Counted from the first letter of the stretch, positions 30,821 to 42,095 are shown. The stretch is DNA of 64,000 bases from Arthrobacter sp. Hiyo8 (GCA_001549895.1 AP014719.1:4634618-4698617), one strand, 5' to 3'. Numbers and translations: made by a program. Notes: generated by a model from the sequence alone, not told the origin.

Positions 30821-32620
30821 TTGGGATACACCAGCAATTCCGGTTCCGCAGCAGGATCACCACGTCGGGCTTCGGTTTCGGCACTCCGCGAACGGCCGCA
30901 GGCCCAGGTGCTGATCATCGGAGGCGGCATCAACGGCGTCGGAACCTTCCGCGATTTGGCACTCCAAGGCGTGGACGTCGCCCTCGTGGAACGCGGCGAT
31001 TACTGCCAGGGCGCCAGCGGAGCCTCATCCCACATGATCCACGGCGGCATCCGCTACCTCGAGAACGGGGAATTCCGCCTCGTCCAGGAATCCGTGGTCG
31101 AGCGCAACCGACTTTTGAAGATCGCTCCGCACTACGTCAAGCCCCTGCAGACGACCATCCCGATCTTCAGCACCTTCTCCGGAATACTTTCCGCCCCCAC
31201 CCGCTTCCTCACGCACAAGCAAGGCAAGCCGAAGGAGCGCGGCGCCTTCCTCATCAAGCTCGGCTTGAGCATGTACGACTTCTTCTCCCGCGACGGCGGC
31301 AGCGTCCCCCGCCATCAGTTCCGTGGCAAGGAGAAGGCCCTGGCTGAGTTGCCCCGGTTGCACCCCGGCATCAAATACGCAGCCACCTACTTCGACGCGT
31401 CCGTGCACAACCCGGAGCGCCTGACGCTCGATGTGCTGCAGGACGGCGAAAAGGCGGGCATCGGAAGCGGCTTGCCGGGCGGCAGCGCCCGGGCCAGCAA
31501 CTACGTCTCCCTTGTTTCGATGGCCTCCGCGGACGACTCAGCCGGCGCTGTTTTGCTGCGCGATGAGCTCACTGGCGAGGAATTCAGCTTCCAGGCCGAC
31601 GTGATCGTCAACACCACCGGCGCCTGGGTTGACCTCACCAACGCGGCGATGGGTGCCGCGAGCCGCTTCATGGGCGGAACCAAGGGATCCCATATCGTCC
31701 TGGACCACCCGGAATTGCTCGCAGCGTGCGGCGGCCGCGAGATCTTCTTCGAACACACCGACGGGCGGATCGTCCTGATCTACCCCATGGGTGACCGCGT
31801 CCTGGTGGGCACCACCGACGTCGAGGCGGACATGGCGCAGGATGCCGTGTGCACCGAAGCCGAGATCGACTACTTCTTCGACCTGGTCGGCCACGTCTTC
31901 CCCTCCATCAAGGTTGAGCGCAGCCACATCGTCTACAGCTTCGCCGGCGTTCGGCCGCTTCCCCGTCACGATGACACGCAGCCGGGCTTCGTATCCCGCG
32001 ACTACCGCATCGAGCGAAGCGGACGGGAAGCCTCCGGTGCCGCGGCCGCCCAAGGCGGCAAGGCCGCCGTCGTACTCTCATTGATCGGCGGCAAGTGGAC
32101 CACTTTCCGGGCCCTCGCCGAACACCTGAGCAACGACGTCCTCCGCGAGCTGGGCTTGGAGCGGAAGGTCTCGACGGCGAAACTCGCCATCGGAGGCGGC
32201 TTGGATTTCCCGGACAGCGAAGACGGAATCCAGGACTGGGTCAAGAAGCACATGGCTCCCGGGCTCGACGCCGACCGGGTCAGCGGGCTGTTGACCCGCT
32301 ACGGCACGCGCGCCGAGGACGTCATCGCCTACCTAGGGGCAGGCGAAGACCGGAAGCTCCGCTCCACGAACGAGCTCAGCGTCCGGGAACTCGAGTTCAT
32401 GGCCGCCAACGAACAGATCGGGCACCTCGTGGATGTCCTCATCCGCCGCACCTCGCTGGCCTTCCGGGGACTCGTGACCGGAGAGCTCCTGAACGAAATC
32501 GCCGAAGTCCTCGCCACGCAGCTTGGCTGGGATTCGGCGAAGCGTCAAGCGGAAATCCAGCATGCCCAGGAGGTGCTTCTACGTTTTCATGGCGTGACTG
32601 TTCACAGCCTCGTCGCATGA
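30821..32620 (+). CDS. glpD: Aerobic glycerol-3-phosphate dehydrogenase
   Basis: 599 residues, uninterrupted. A membrane-associated FAD enzyme oxidising glycerol-3-phosphate to DHAP. FAD-binding VLIIGGGINGVGTFRDLALQG, then GASGASSHMIHGGIRYLE, and LIGGKWTTFRALAEHL toward the C-terminus. TTG 30821 is chosen because GGGAG sits at 30811-30815; a GTG at 30764 would add 19 residues without a good ribosome site. First gene of the glp run. Confidence 0.93.
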   Translation: MGYTSNSGSAAGSPRRASVSALRERPQAQVLIIGGGINGVGTFRDLALQGVDVALVERGDYCQGASGASSHMIHGGIRYLENGEFRLVQESVVERNRLLKIAPHYVKPLQTTIPIFSTFSGILSAPTRFLTHKQGKPKERGAFLIKLGLSMYDFFSRDGGSVPRHQFRGKEKALAELPRLHPGIKYAATYFDASVHNPERLTLDVLQDGEKAGIGSGLPGGSARASNYVSLVSMASADDSAGAVLLRDELTGEEFSFQADVIVNTTGAWVDLTNAAMGAASRFMGGTKGSHIVLDHPELLAACGGREIFFEHTDGRIVLIYPMGDRVLVGTTDVEADMAQDAVCTEAEIDYFFDLVGHVFPSIKVERSHIVYSFAGVRPLPRHDDTQPGFVSRDYRIERSGREASGAAAAQGGKAAVVLSLIGGKWTTFRALAEHLSNDVLRELGLERKVSTAKLAIGGGLDFPDSEDGIQDWVKKHMAPGLDADRVSGLLTRYGTRAEDVIAYLGAGEDRKLRSTNELSVRELEFMAANEQIGHLVDVLIRRTSLAFRGLVTGELLNEIAEVLATQLGWDSAKRQAEIQHAQEVLLRFHGVTVHSLVA

Positions 32621-32794
32621 ACGTAATGTACGTCACATCAGCTTGATTGTTCCGGCCAAGAAGCCTGGACACAAGGGTTGCGGTCTTCTGCTCCGGAAGG
32701 GGGGACCGCAATCGGGACGGCGCTAACAGACGCCGTCCCAACGGCCCCCACAAAACCTGCAGGGCTGACAACAGAAGAAAATGAGGAGTCAAAG

Positions 32795-33543
32795 ATGTCT
32801 CTCGGAATTGTTTTCCTTTCCGAAGTGTTCGGAACCGGAATGCTTACCCTCCTTGGCTGCGGCGTTGTGGCAAACGTCGCGCTCAAGGGCACAAAGGGCA
32901 ACAGCGGCGGGTTCCTGATGGTGAATTTTGGCTGGGGCATCGCAGTATTTGCCGGCGTTTACGTAGCGGCCATGTCCGGTGCGCACCTGAATCCGGCGGT
33001 CACGCTTGGTCTCCTGGTTGACGGTAAGGCCGAGTTCGCCCCCGGTGTGGCCGTAAGTGCGGCATCCACGTTCACCTACTTCGGTGGAGAACTGCTCGGC
33101 GCCTTCCTAGGCGCTGTCTTTGCCTGGCTCGCGCACAAGCAGCACTTCGACGCCGAGCCCTTGGCAGCCAGCAAACTCGCCGTATTCTCCACGGGACCGG
33201 CCATCCGCTCGTACCCCTGGAACCTCGTCACCGAAATCATCGCCACGTTTGTACTGGTCTTCGTGATCCTGACCTTCGGCGGCACTCCCTCCGGCCTAGG
33301 GCCGCTCGCGGTGGCATTGCTCGTCGTCGGCATCGGCGCGTCCCTTGGCGGCCCGACGGGCTATGCAATCAACCCGCCCGTGACCTCGGTCCGCGTATCG
33401 CCCACGCACTTCTGCCGATCAAGGGCAAGGGCTCCAGCGACTGGGCCTACTCCTGGGTTCCGATTGTCGGCCCGCTCCTGGGTGGAACCATCGCCGGACT
33501 CGTCGCCCACTCCATACCGATCATGGCCACTGTCGCCAAGTAG
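32795..33543 (+). CDS. glpF: Glycerol uptake facilitator (one frameshift)
   Basis: A six-helix aquaglyceroporin. Both NPA boxes are visible: HLNPAVTLG in the first half and INPARDLGPR in the second; the second is split by a missing base at CCC 33373-33375. Corrected length 249 residues. ATG 32795 follows GAGGAG. It lies between glpD and glpK and brings in the substrate for GlpK. Confidence 0.93.
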
Positions 33544-33601
33544 CAAACCGCTCAGTACCTACACCGCATCCACACCAAAGCAAGCAGACAAGGACGTCAA
33601 A

Positions 33602-35115
33602 ATGTCGCAATACGTCATCGCCATTGACCAGGGAACCACCAGCTCGCGTGCCATCGTGTTCGATCACTCAGGCAACATTGTCTCCACCGGCCAGATGGAG
33701 CACGAGCAGATCTTCCCCCAAGCCGGTTGGGTAGAGCACAACCCGGTGGAGATCTGGGACAACGTCAGGGAGGTCGTCGGCTCTGCGTTGTCGAAGGCCA
33801 ACCTGACCCGGCACGACATCGCAGCCGTCGGCATCACCAACCAGCGCGAAACCGCCGTCGTGTGGGACAAGAACACGGGCGAGCCCATCTACAACGCGAT
33901 CGTCTGGCAGGACACCCGCACGCAGTCCATCGTGGACGAGCTGGCCCAGGACGGCGGCCCAGAGCGCTTCAAGCAAAAGGTCGGCCTTCCCCTGGCCACT
34001 TACTTCTCCGGAACCAAGATCAAGTGGATCCTGGACAACGTTGAAGGAGCGCGGCCAAGGCCGAAGCCGGGGACCTCATCTTCGGGAACACCGACTGCTG
34101 GGTCCTGTGGAACCTGACAGGCGGCGTGGACGGCGGCGTACACGCCACAGACGTCACCAACGCCTCGCGCACCATGTTCATGGACCTGGACACCTTGCAA
34201 TGGGACCAGGACATCCTCGACGCGTTCGGCGTGCCGGCGTCAATGATGCCCGCCATCAAGTCCTCCTCCGAGGTCTACGGCACGGTGCACACCTCGCAGT
34301 TGCTGCGCGAAGTGCCCGTCGCAGGTATCCTGGGCGACCAGCAGGCGGCAACCTTCGGCCAGGCGGCGTTCCAGGCGGGCGAAGCCAAGAACACCTACGG
34401 CACCGGTTGCTTCCTGATCTTCAACACGGGCGAGGAGATCGTCCACTCGAAGAACGGCCTGCTGACCACGCTGGGCTACAAGCTGGGCGACGCGAAACCG
34501 CACTACGCATTGGAAGGCTCCATCGCCGTCACGGGATCACTGATCCAGTGGCTCCGCGACAACCTCGGCCTGATCAGCTCCGCTCCCGAAGTGGAGACGC
34601 TAGCGGCAGGCGTCGAGGACAACGGCGGTGTCTACATCGTGCCCGCGTTCTCCGGACTGTTCGCCCCGTACTGGCGCGCCGACGCCCGCGGTGCCATCGT
34701 TGGCCTGACCCGTTTTGCCAACAAGGGCCACATCGCCCGCGCGGCACTCGAGGCCACCGCATTCCAGACCCGCGAGGTGCTCGACGCCGTCAACGCGGAC
34801 TCGGGCGTTCCGCTGACTGAGTTGAAGGTCGACGGCGGAATGGTCGCCAATGAGGCGCTCATGCAATTCCAAGCCGACATCCTGGGCGTGCCTGTGGTCC
34901 GTCCGAAGGTCGTGGAAACCACGGCCTTGGGTGCCGCTTACGCGGCGGGCCTCGCCGTCGGCTTCTGGAAAGACCTCGGCGAACTCAGCTCAAACTGGGG
35001 CGAGGACAAGCGCTGGGAGCCGCAGCTCCCGGCCGAAGAGCAGGAGCGCCAGATGCGCCTGTGGAAGAAGGCTGTTACCAAGTCCATGGATTGGGTGGAC
35101 GAGGACGTTAAGTAG
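33602..35115 (+). CDS. glpK: Glycerol kinase (one frameshift)
   Basis: FGGY-family kinase making glycerol-3-phosphate for GlpD. ATP site AIDQGTTSSRAIVFD; FGNTDCWVLWNLTGG; GILGDQQAATFGQAAF; DGGMVANEALMQFQADILG. The frame breaks at about 34053 (GGCC); one G restores 504 residues, the normal length. It ends 11 bases before a long inverted repeat. Confidence 0.95.
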
Positions 35116-35125
35116 GTCTCACCTC

Positions 35126-35202
35126 GGTTGAGGGAGGCCGCACTTGCCCCGCCCGCTTCGCGGTGCCCACCACACCCGGGCGAAGTGCGGCCTCCCTCAA
35201 CC
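35126..35202. repeat. 20-bp perfect inverted repeat between glpK and leuS, probable terminator
   Basis: Bases 35126-35145 pair without mismatch with 35183-35202 across a 37-base loop. The arms are GC-rich (core GAGGGAGGCCGCACTT). It begins 11 bases after the glpK stop, where a terminator is expected, but there is no T tract and the loop is long. It could instead be a dispersed palindromic element. Confidence 0.6.
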
Positions 35203-35248
35203 TTCACCTACGCGCAGCCGTTGAAACCACGCCATGGACTTGGTGCGG

Positions 35249-35254
35249 TAAGGT
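35249..35254 (+). promoter_or_regulatory. -10 element of the leuS leader transcript
   Basis: TAAGGT fits TANNNT and ends seven bases before the leader peptide ATG at 35261, the spacing of actinobacterial leaderless transcripts. TTGAAA at 35221-35226 is too far (22 bases) to be an ideal -35. AAGGTGG here could alternatively be a ribosome site for the leader peptide. Confidence 0.4.
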
Positions 35255-35260
35255 GGCTTT

Positions 35261-35287
35261 ATGCGTGCGATCCTTCTGCTTAGCTAG
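35261..35287 (+). CDS. leuS leader peptide
   Basis: An eight-codon reading frame, MRAILLLS, with three consecutive leucine codons (CTT CTG CTT, 35273-35281), stops 44 bases before a terminator hairpin upstream of leuS. This is the classical layout of ribosome-stalling attenuation: low charged tRNA-Leu would stall the ribosome and favour readthrough into leuS. Classical attenuators before leuS have been predicted for some Streptomyces. Too short for database detection, but the context is strong. Confidence 0.7.
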   Translation: MRAILLLS

Positions 35288-35355
35288 CCGCCCGGTATAC
35301 GTCGATCTAAAGCATCGCGAACCGAGCGGCCGCCCCTCCTTGCCGAGGGGCTTTT
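35287..35355 (+). terminator. Attenuator structures of the leuS leader
   Basis: Two successive stems: 35287-35296 with 35321-35330 (nine of ten pairs), beginning at the leader peptide stop codon; then the terminator 35332-35338 (GCCCCTC) with 35345-35351 (GAGGGGC) followed by TTTT. A ribosome stalled on the Leu codons would cover the first arm, which is where a switch would be expected. The antiterminator pairing was not worked out. Confidence 0.65.
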
Positions 35356-35401
35356 GTGTGTCCGGGACCTTCCGGGGCCCGGAGCAGGAGGCAAAACCGT
35401 C

Positions 35402-37951
35402 ATGGAAGAACAGAAGAGGGCAGCAGTGAGCGTTCAGCCGGAGACAGAAACCGGAGCACAGTCAACAGTGGCAGGCGAGACGCCCGAGGAGGGTGTCTAC
35501 AGCTTCGCCTCGATGGAGGCCAAGTGGCCGCAGGTCTGGGAAGACCTCAAAGTCTTCACTCCTGTCGACGACGGCTCCCGCGAGCGGCGCTACGTCCTGG
35601 ACATGTTCCCGTACCCTTCAGGCGACCTCCACATGGGCCACGCTGAGGCCTTCGCGATGGGCGACGTCGTGGCGCGATACCTCCGCCAGAAGGGTTTCGA
35701 CGTCTTGCACCCCATCGGCTGGGACTCCTTCGGCCTGCCCGCGGAGAACGCCGCCATCAAGCGCAATGCACACCCCAGCGAGTGGACGTACGCAAACATC
35801 GACACGCAGGCCGCGTCGTTCAAGCGTTACGCGATCTCTGCCGACTGGTCCGCCGGCTGCACACTTCGGACCCGGAGTACTACCGCTGGACGCAGTGGCT
35901 GTTCAAGCGGTTCTACGAGCGCGGGCTGGCCTACCGCAAGGATTCCCCGGTTAACTGGTGCCCGAAGGACCTGACCGTCCTGGCGAACGAGCAGGTAGTC
36001 AACGGCGCGTGCGAACGCTGCGGGACCCCTGTCACGAAGAAGTCCCTGAATCAGTGGTACTTCAAGATCACCGATTATGCCGACCGTTTGCTCGACGACA
36101 TGTCCGAGCTCCAAGGACACTGGCCCGAGCGGGTGCTGGCAATGCAGCGCAACTGGATTGGCCGCTCTGAGGGTGCCCACGTCCGGTTCGCGATCGAAGC
36201 CACGGACGGCCGCCCCGAACGCGAAGTTACTGTCTTCACCACGCGCCCGGACACCCTGTACGGGGCAACGTTCTTCGTCGTCGCCGCGGACGCGCACCTG
36301 GCGCTGGACTTGGTCACGCCGAACAACACGATGCCCTCATGGCGTACCGCGAAAAGGTCAAGGCCCTGTCGGACATCGAGCGCCAGTCCACTGAGCGCGA
36401 GAAGACCGGCGTGTTCACCGGCCGCTACGCCATCAACCCGCTCAACGGCGAAAAACTGCCCGTGTGGGCAGCCGACTACGTGCTCGCCGACTACGGCACG
36501 GGCGCCATCATGGCAGTGCCTGCGCACGACCAGCGCGACCTCGACTTCGCCCGCGCGTTTGACCTGCCGGTGCGTCCGGTCCTCAACACCGGCGGAGAAG
36601 ATCCGGCGGAGACCGGCATCGCGACCGCCGGCGAGGGCACCCTGATGAACTCCGGCGAACTGGACGGTTTGTCCAAGGCCGATGCCATCCCCGCAGCCAT
36701 CGCCATCCTGGAGAAGCTGGGTACAGGGGAGAAGTTCGTCAACTTCCGCCTGCGCGACTGGCTCCTGAGCCGCCAGCGTTTCTGGGGTACCCCGATCCCC
36801 ATCATCCATTGCGCCGAATGCGGCGAGGTGCCAGTACCGGACGATCAGCTGCCTGTCACGCTGCCCGAAAACCTGCGCGGCGAGGCGCTGTCGCCGAGGG
36901 GCACGTCACCCCTGGCCGCGGCGCTGGAATGGGTCAACGTCGAGTGCCCGAACTGCGGACGCGCCGCCCAGCGCGACACGGACACGATGGACACGTTCGT
37001 GGACTCTTCCTGGTACTTCCTGCGCTTCGTGTCCCCGCACTTCACCGAGGGACCGTTCGATCCTGCCAAGATCAACGACTGGATGCCGGTCGGCCAGTAC
37101 GTGGGCGGCGTCGAGCACGCCATCCTCCACTTGCTGTACGCGCGATTCTTCACCAAGGTCATCCACGACATGGGCATGCTCGACGCGGACGAACCCTTCA
37201 GCGCCTTGCTCAACCAGGGGCAGGTCCTCAACGGCGGCAAGGCCATGAGCAAGTCCCTCGGCAACGGCGTGGACCTTGGCGAGCAACTGGATAAGTTCGG
37301 CGTCGACGCCGTCCGCCTGACCATGGTCTTCGCGTCGCCGCCGGAGGACGACGTCGACTGGCGGATGTCTCGCCGTCGGGCTCCGCGAAGTTCCTCGCCC
37401 GCGCCTGGCGCCTTGGCCAGGATGTCGCAAGCGAGCCCGGCGTCGATGTCTCCACTGGTGACCGCACGCTGCGCACCGTCACCCACAGGACCATTGCCGA
37501 CGCCGCTGAGCTGTTGGACAACAACAAGTTCAACGTCGTGGTGGCCAAGCTGATGGAGCTCGTCAACGCGACCCGCAAGACCATCGACTCCGGTGCCGGT
37601 GGCGCCGACCCCGCCGTCCGTGAAGCCGCCGAGGCCGTGGCGGTCATCCTGAGCCTCTTCGCGCCATACACGGCCGAGGACCTGTGGAACCAGTTGGGCC
37701 ACCCGGCCTCCGTGGCGAACGCCGGCTGGCCTTCCCACGATGCCTCCCTTCTGGTCCAGGACACCGTGACGGCCGTCGTGCAGGTCCAGGGCAAGGTCCG
37801 CGACCGTTTGGACGTCTCGCCGGACATCAGTGAGGATGAGCTGCGAGAGCTCGCTCTCGCAAGCGAAAACGTACAGCGTGCACTCGATGGCCGCGGCATC
37901 CGCACGGTGATCGTGCGCGCGCCTAAACTGGTGAACATCGTCCCGGCCTAG
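35402..37951 (+). CDS. leuS: Leucine--tRNA ligase (three frameshifts)
   Basis: Class I synthetase. HIGH-type motif PYPSGDLHMGHAEAF, CP1 editing domain (VFTTRPDTLYGATFFVVAAD; PAHDQRDLDFA), zinc-like cysteines CAECGEVP and CPNCGRA, and the KAMSKSLGN loop. Breaks at about 35850, 36319 and 37360, each one C or G short; corrected length 850 residues. GGAGG about 10 bases before ATG 35402 supports the start. Confidence 0.95.
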
Positions 37952-38008
37952 TCGGGAAACGGCCGCCGGCGCTTGCCGGCGGCCGGCCACCAGCTCCAGG
38001 AGGCTCCC

Positions 38009-39055
38009 TTGACGGACCGCGAACCACCCGCTTGGTTGTGGCTCAAGGAACGTTTGGCCCGCCTGCGCCAGTCCACGACGCCGGGACGCGCCGGAGCAGA
38101 GCCGGCGCGCGTCGTGCGCATCGCCGTCGTCACCGACTCGGCTGCCGCTCTCCCGGCCGAGTGGGTCAAGGCTTTCGTCGCGGACGGCCGCCTCGCCGTC
38201 GTGCCGATGCCCGTCATGGTGGGCGAAGAGATCTACGGCGAGGGGGAGGACGACATCACCCAGACGCTCGCGCTGGCCCTGGCCGCGGGATCGTCCGTAA
38301 AGACTTCACGTCCTTCACCCGGCCAGTTCGAACAGGCTTATCTCGCCGCACGGGACCGCGGTTTCGAAGCCGTCGTCTCCATCCACATTTCCGCTGGCTT
38401 GTCCGGCACCGCGGACGCCGCCAGGCTGGCTGCGCAACGCGTCTCCATTCCGGTCGAAGTCATTGACTCCCGCACCGTAGGAATGGCTCAAGGCATGGGC
38501 GTCCAAAGCGCGCTGGTTGCCGCCGCGGACGGCCGTTCGGCAGCCGAAGTCCGGCACTTTGCCGAGGAGCGATTGGGCCGCACCAAGGTCTACTTCTATG
38601 TGCCGAGCCTTGAGCAGCTTAGGCGCGGGGGTCGTATCGGCACTGCTGCGTCTTGGCTCGGGACAATGCTGTCCATCAAGCCGATCCTCGCGGTCGACAA
38701 CGGCAAGATCGTACCGCTCGAGAAGGTGCGCTCGGCTGCGAAGGCCGTTGCCCGGCTGGAAGAAATCGTTGCCGCCGATGTCAATTCCCGGCCGCCAGGA
38801 CAATCGCGGCTCGCCGTGCATCACTTTGGAAACCTGGCAGAGGCAGAGAGGCTCGCGGACCGGCTCGGCGAGGGGTGCCCCGATTGCCAGCCTGCACAGA
38901 TCAGCGCACTGCCGGCCGTTCTCGCGGCCCACGCCGGGCTCGGCGTATTGGCCGTGGTTGTGGGGGAAAGCAGTACGCCTGGCGCCGCGACGCTTTTGGG
39001 TGACAGCGCGAAAGCCGCAACGGATCCCGCGAACACTATGCGGAGCACACCGTAA
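38009..39055 (+). CDS. DegV family fatty-acid-binding protein
   Basis: 348 residues from TTG 38009, which has a perfect AGGAGG at 37998-38003. DegV signatures: VVTDSAAALP, TSRPSPGQFEQAY, HISAGLSGTADAARLAA and SLEQLRRGGRIG. Family members bind a fatty acid and, in Firmicutes, serve as FakB for fatty acid kinase; no fakA is seen here. The N-terminus has about 45 extra residues before the first beta strand. Confidence 0.88.
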   Translation: MTDREPPAWLWLKERLARLRQSTTPGRAGAEPARVVRIAVVTDSAAALPAEWVKAFVADGRLAVVPMPVMVGEEIYGEGEDDITQTLALALAAGSSVKTSRPSPGQFEQAYLAARDRGFEAVVSIHISAGLSGTADAARLAAQRVSIPVEVIDSRTVGMAQGMGVQSALVAAADGRSAAEVRHFAEERLGRTKVYFYVPSLEQLRRGGRIGTAASWLGTMLSIKPILAVDNGKIVPLEKVRSAAKAVARLEEIVAADVNSRPPGQSRLAVHHFGNLAEAERLADRLGEGCPDCQPAQISALPAVLAAHAGLGVLAVVVGESSTPGAATLLGDSAKAATDPANTMRSTP

Positions 39056-39144
39056 CCGCGGTCAAGTTTCGCGGGCAGAGGTCCTGAGCTTTTTGCCGGT
39101 CCGTCGTTAGCTCCATGAAAATGGGCGTAACCCCCAACGGCCGC

Positions 39145-39168
39145 CACACTTTCGAATGGCGGCGCTAG
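39145..39168. terminator. Weak hairpin in the gap between degV-like gene and HNH gene
   Basis: GCCGCCA and TGGCGGC face each other around a ten-base loop in the 191-base gap. A T-rich stretch follows only about 10 bases later. It could terminate the degV-like gene; nothing else in this gap is recognisable. Confidence 0.35.
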
Positions 39169-39246
39169 GCGTAAGTTTTCAAATGAGGCAATGCGCATCC
39201 TGAGCGACGGACTTATTTTGTCGTAGCCTCCTGGCAGAGTGTTTCC

Positions 39247-41071
39247 ATGGATGCGATCGGATGCGTCGACACCCGGCAGGGCCTCGGGTCCGGTGGGCTT
39301 TTCGTGGCGTCGCATCGTGCCCGTGGTCGGCGCTTGGCCGGGGCCCGGGCACGCCTCCGGGCGGGCTGGTGTTTGTGGATCCGCGCGGGCGGAACGGACG
39401 GCTGGCCGTTCTGGACGGGGCCGTGGCGGCAGCGAGGTCTTTGGCGGACAAAGCCGCGGACGACGTCGGAGTCCTGGGTTTCGAGGAGGCTGTTGCGTTC
39501 GCGTCCGGGGTGGAGGAGCTCTCCCGGACCCTGGACTATCTCCAGGTGGCCGCCGCTGCCGGGCTGGACAGGGCCCGGAACGATGAACCCGCCGCCAGGC
39601 AGGGCTGGACAACGGGCTGGGCCGCCGGCGCGGATCCGGGCGCCGGCGCGGGCTGGACGTCCGGGACCACCGCGGCCCCGCGGACGCGCAGGCCGGTGCG
39701 GCTCCTTCCCCGGGAACGGGCAGCGCCCGGGGCGGGGAGTTCAGGTCCACGGCCGAGCACCTGCGGTCCTTGCTGCGGATCGGTGCCGCCGAGGCCGGGC
39801 GCCGGCTCGCCCTCGCCCGGGAGCTGCTGCCGGGCCGGAGCCTCACCGGGCAAACGGTCCCTGCCGGCACGGGGAAACGGCCGCGGCGCTGGCGTCCGGG
39901 GTGATCGGGTCCCGCTCGGCCGGGATCATCACGATGGCCGTGGCGAAGGTGCGTCCGCTGTGCAGCCCGGAAAAGGCCACGGAAATGGAATACGCCCTGG
40001 CCCGCACCGCGGAGGAAAACGACCAGGACTTCCTGGCCAGGGTGGCCCGGCGCTGGATCGAGGCGATCGACCAGGACGGACCGGAACCGTCCGAAGAATC
40101 CCTCCGCCACCACCAAGGAGCGTTCCTGCGCCGCCCCAAACACGGCCTGGCGCATGTGGAGATCTTCGCCACCACCGAGCAATACGAACACCTGCTCACG
40201 GTCATGAACACCGCCACCAACCCCCGGAACCGGATCCCCACGGCACGGCAACCCAGGGCACAGCTCAGGTCTGCGCGGAGCCTTCCGGCGATTCGTCCGG
40301 GGGACCATCCGGCGAGTCGTCCGGCGATTCCCCGGCGAGGCATCCGGCGAGTCGTCCGGGAGAGCCGGGGCGCCGGACCGGCGGTCGCGGGCGCAGAAGC
40401 TCCTGGACGGTCTGGTCGGCGCCTGCAAGCTCGCCCTGGCCACAGGATCCCTGCCCGCCACGGGCGGCCACCGCCCGCAGATCCTGGCCACCATCGACCA
40501 CCGCGACCTCTTCCCCCAGGACCACCGGGATCCGCACACCGGGCAAGCTTCGCAAGACGGGCAATCTTCTCAGCCCGGTCAAGCCTGGCCGTCCGGGCCA
40601 TCTTCAGAAGTCGGCGAGCCCGCCCTGTTCGACCGTCCCCGGCAGGGCTCGGGCACCGGGTCCTTCACGTTCACCGGGCCCGTTCCGGCCGCCTCGGTGC
40701 GCAAACTGGCCTGCGACGCCGACATCATCCCCGTGGTCCTGGGCGGCGAGGGCCAGGTCCTGGACATCGGACGGGCCTCACGGATCTTCCCGCCGCACAT
40801 CCGCAAGGCCATCACCGCGCGGGACAAGGGCTGCGCCTTCCCCGGGTGCACCATGCCGGCCCCTTGGTGCGAGGCCCACCATATCGAGTACTGGTCCCGC
40901 GGCGGAGTCACGAGCGCCGCGAACGGGACGCTGCTCTGCAGCCATCACCACCACCTGATCCACAAGGAAGACTGGCACATCCAGGTCCAAGCGGGCGTGC
41001 CCTGGTTCATCCCGCCACCGCACATCGACCCCCACCGCAAACCCCGGAGAAACCACTACTTCCAGTTATGA
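39247..41071 (+). CDS. DUF222 / HNH endonuclease domain protein (five frameshifts)
   Basis: The central DUF222 region (TAEHLRSLLRIGAAEAGRRL; SRSAGIITMAVAKV) is followed by a Gly/Ser/Pro-rich variable linker and a C-terminal HNH nuclease (CAFPGCTMPAPWCEAHHIEYW, then LCSHHHHLIH). Such proteins occur in many copies in Arthrobacter and relatives, often linked to mobile sequences; function unclear. Breaks at about 39364, 39677, 39864, 40247 and 40368 shift the frame successively by one base each. Start ATG 39247 is probable, not certain. GC content is very high. Confidence 0.78.
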
Positions 41072-41191
41072 GTCCCGAGATGGGCGTTCTCCTGTGCCCA
41101 CTTATCCTCCACAAGCACTCTGCGGCGGGCCTGTCCACATAGCACCGGTCCGGGCTGCTGCTGCGGGCTCGGACCTTCTAGGCTCGTGGAT

Positions 41192-42095
41192 ATGCCACGT
41201 AGGAACCGAGCCTCACCCGCGGATGATGCTGCGAGTGCCGCCCGGCTCCGATTCGTTGCTCGTCTTGCGTCACCGACGGACCACGAGGCCGAGGCTCAGC
41301 CTGGCCACGTCAACAAAACGGAGCCTCTGCTTCCATTGCAGGCCTTGATGACATCCGGACCGGCTATGGACGATGTGGGGAGCAGTCAGGCACCGAAGGG
41401 GTGTCCGAAGAGGCAGGACCTCCATCGAGGCTTCGGTGGCGCACTCCATGGCGGGTAGCCGTGTTGTTGGCTTTGCCTTGTTTGTTGCTGGTGATTTGGT
41501 TCTTCTGGCAGTCCTGGTCTGGGCAGCCGATGGTTGAGCCTCTCGTTCGAAGTTCACATGCGGGAGGAAATCCCGAAGCGGGCGCGGGAAGTAGAAATGG
41601 CGGTGTCGATGGGGACCTGGAATCACCCGATGGAGCCCAGCTCCTCATAGTCCACGTGGCGGGTGCCGTGAAGAACCCCGGGATTGTCAGGGTGCCCGCC
41701 GGTGCGCGGGTATTCGACGCGATCGCCGCAGCTGGTGGTGCGGATACAACTGCCCAGCTTGACAGCCTCAACCTTGCCGCCATCGTGGAGGACTCGGCGA
41801 AGATTCATGTTCCGCGGCTGGGGGAGGCTGTTCCGTCACAGCTTGCGGGGCCAATTGGCGGTGCGCCCACAGCCGGTGGCGCGGGAACCGGGACTTCTGG
41901 CGGTGGAAAAGTCAACCTCAATACAGCGACGGCCGAGGAGCTCGACGCCTTGCCCAAGGTCGGCCCGTCCTGGCCAAACGCATTGTCGAATGGCGGCAGC
42001 AGCACGGCCCGTTCGCTGCCGTGGAGGACCTCGATGCCGTGGATGGTGTTGGTCCCAAGATGATGGAATCGCTTCTGCCCTTGGTGACGGTCTAG
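41192..42095 (+). CDS. comEA: Competence protein ComEA, DNA receptor (two frameshifts)
   Basis: ComEA binds incoming DNA outside the membrane. A cytoplasmic N-terminus, one membrane segment (VAVLLALPCLLLVIWFF), an SLBB domain (LLIVHVAGAVKNPGIVRVPAG) and the helix-hairpin-helix DNA-binding domain (VNLNTATAEELDALPKVGP) are visible. Breaks at 41398-41401 and 41964-41966; corrected length 301 residues. The stop is directly followed by the comEC start. Confidence 0.88.
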
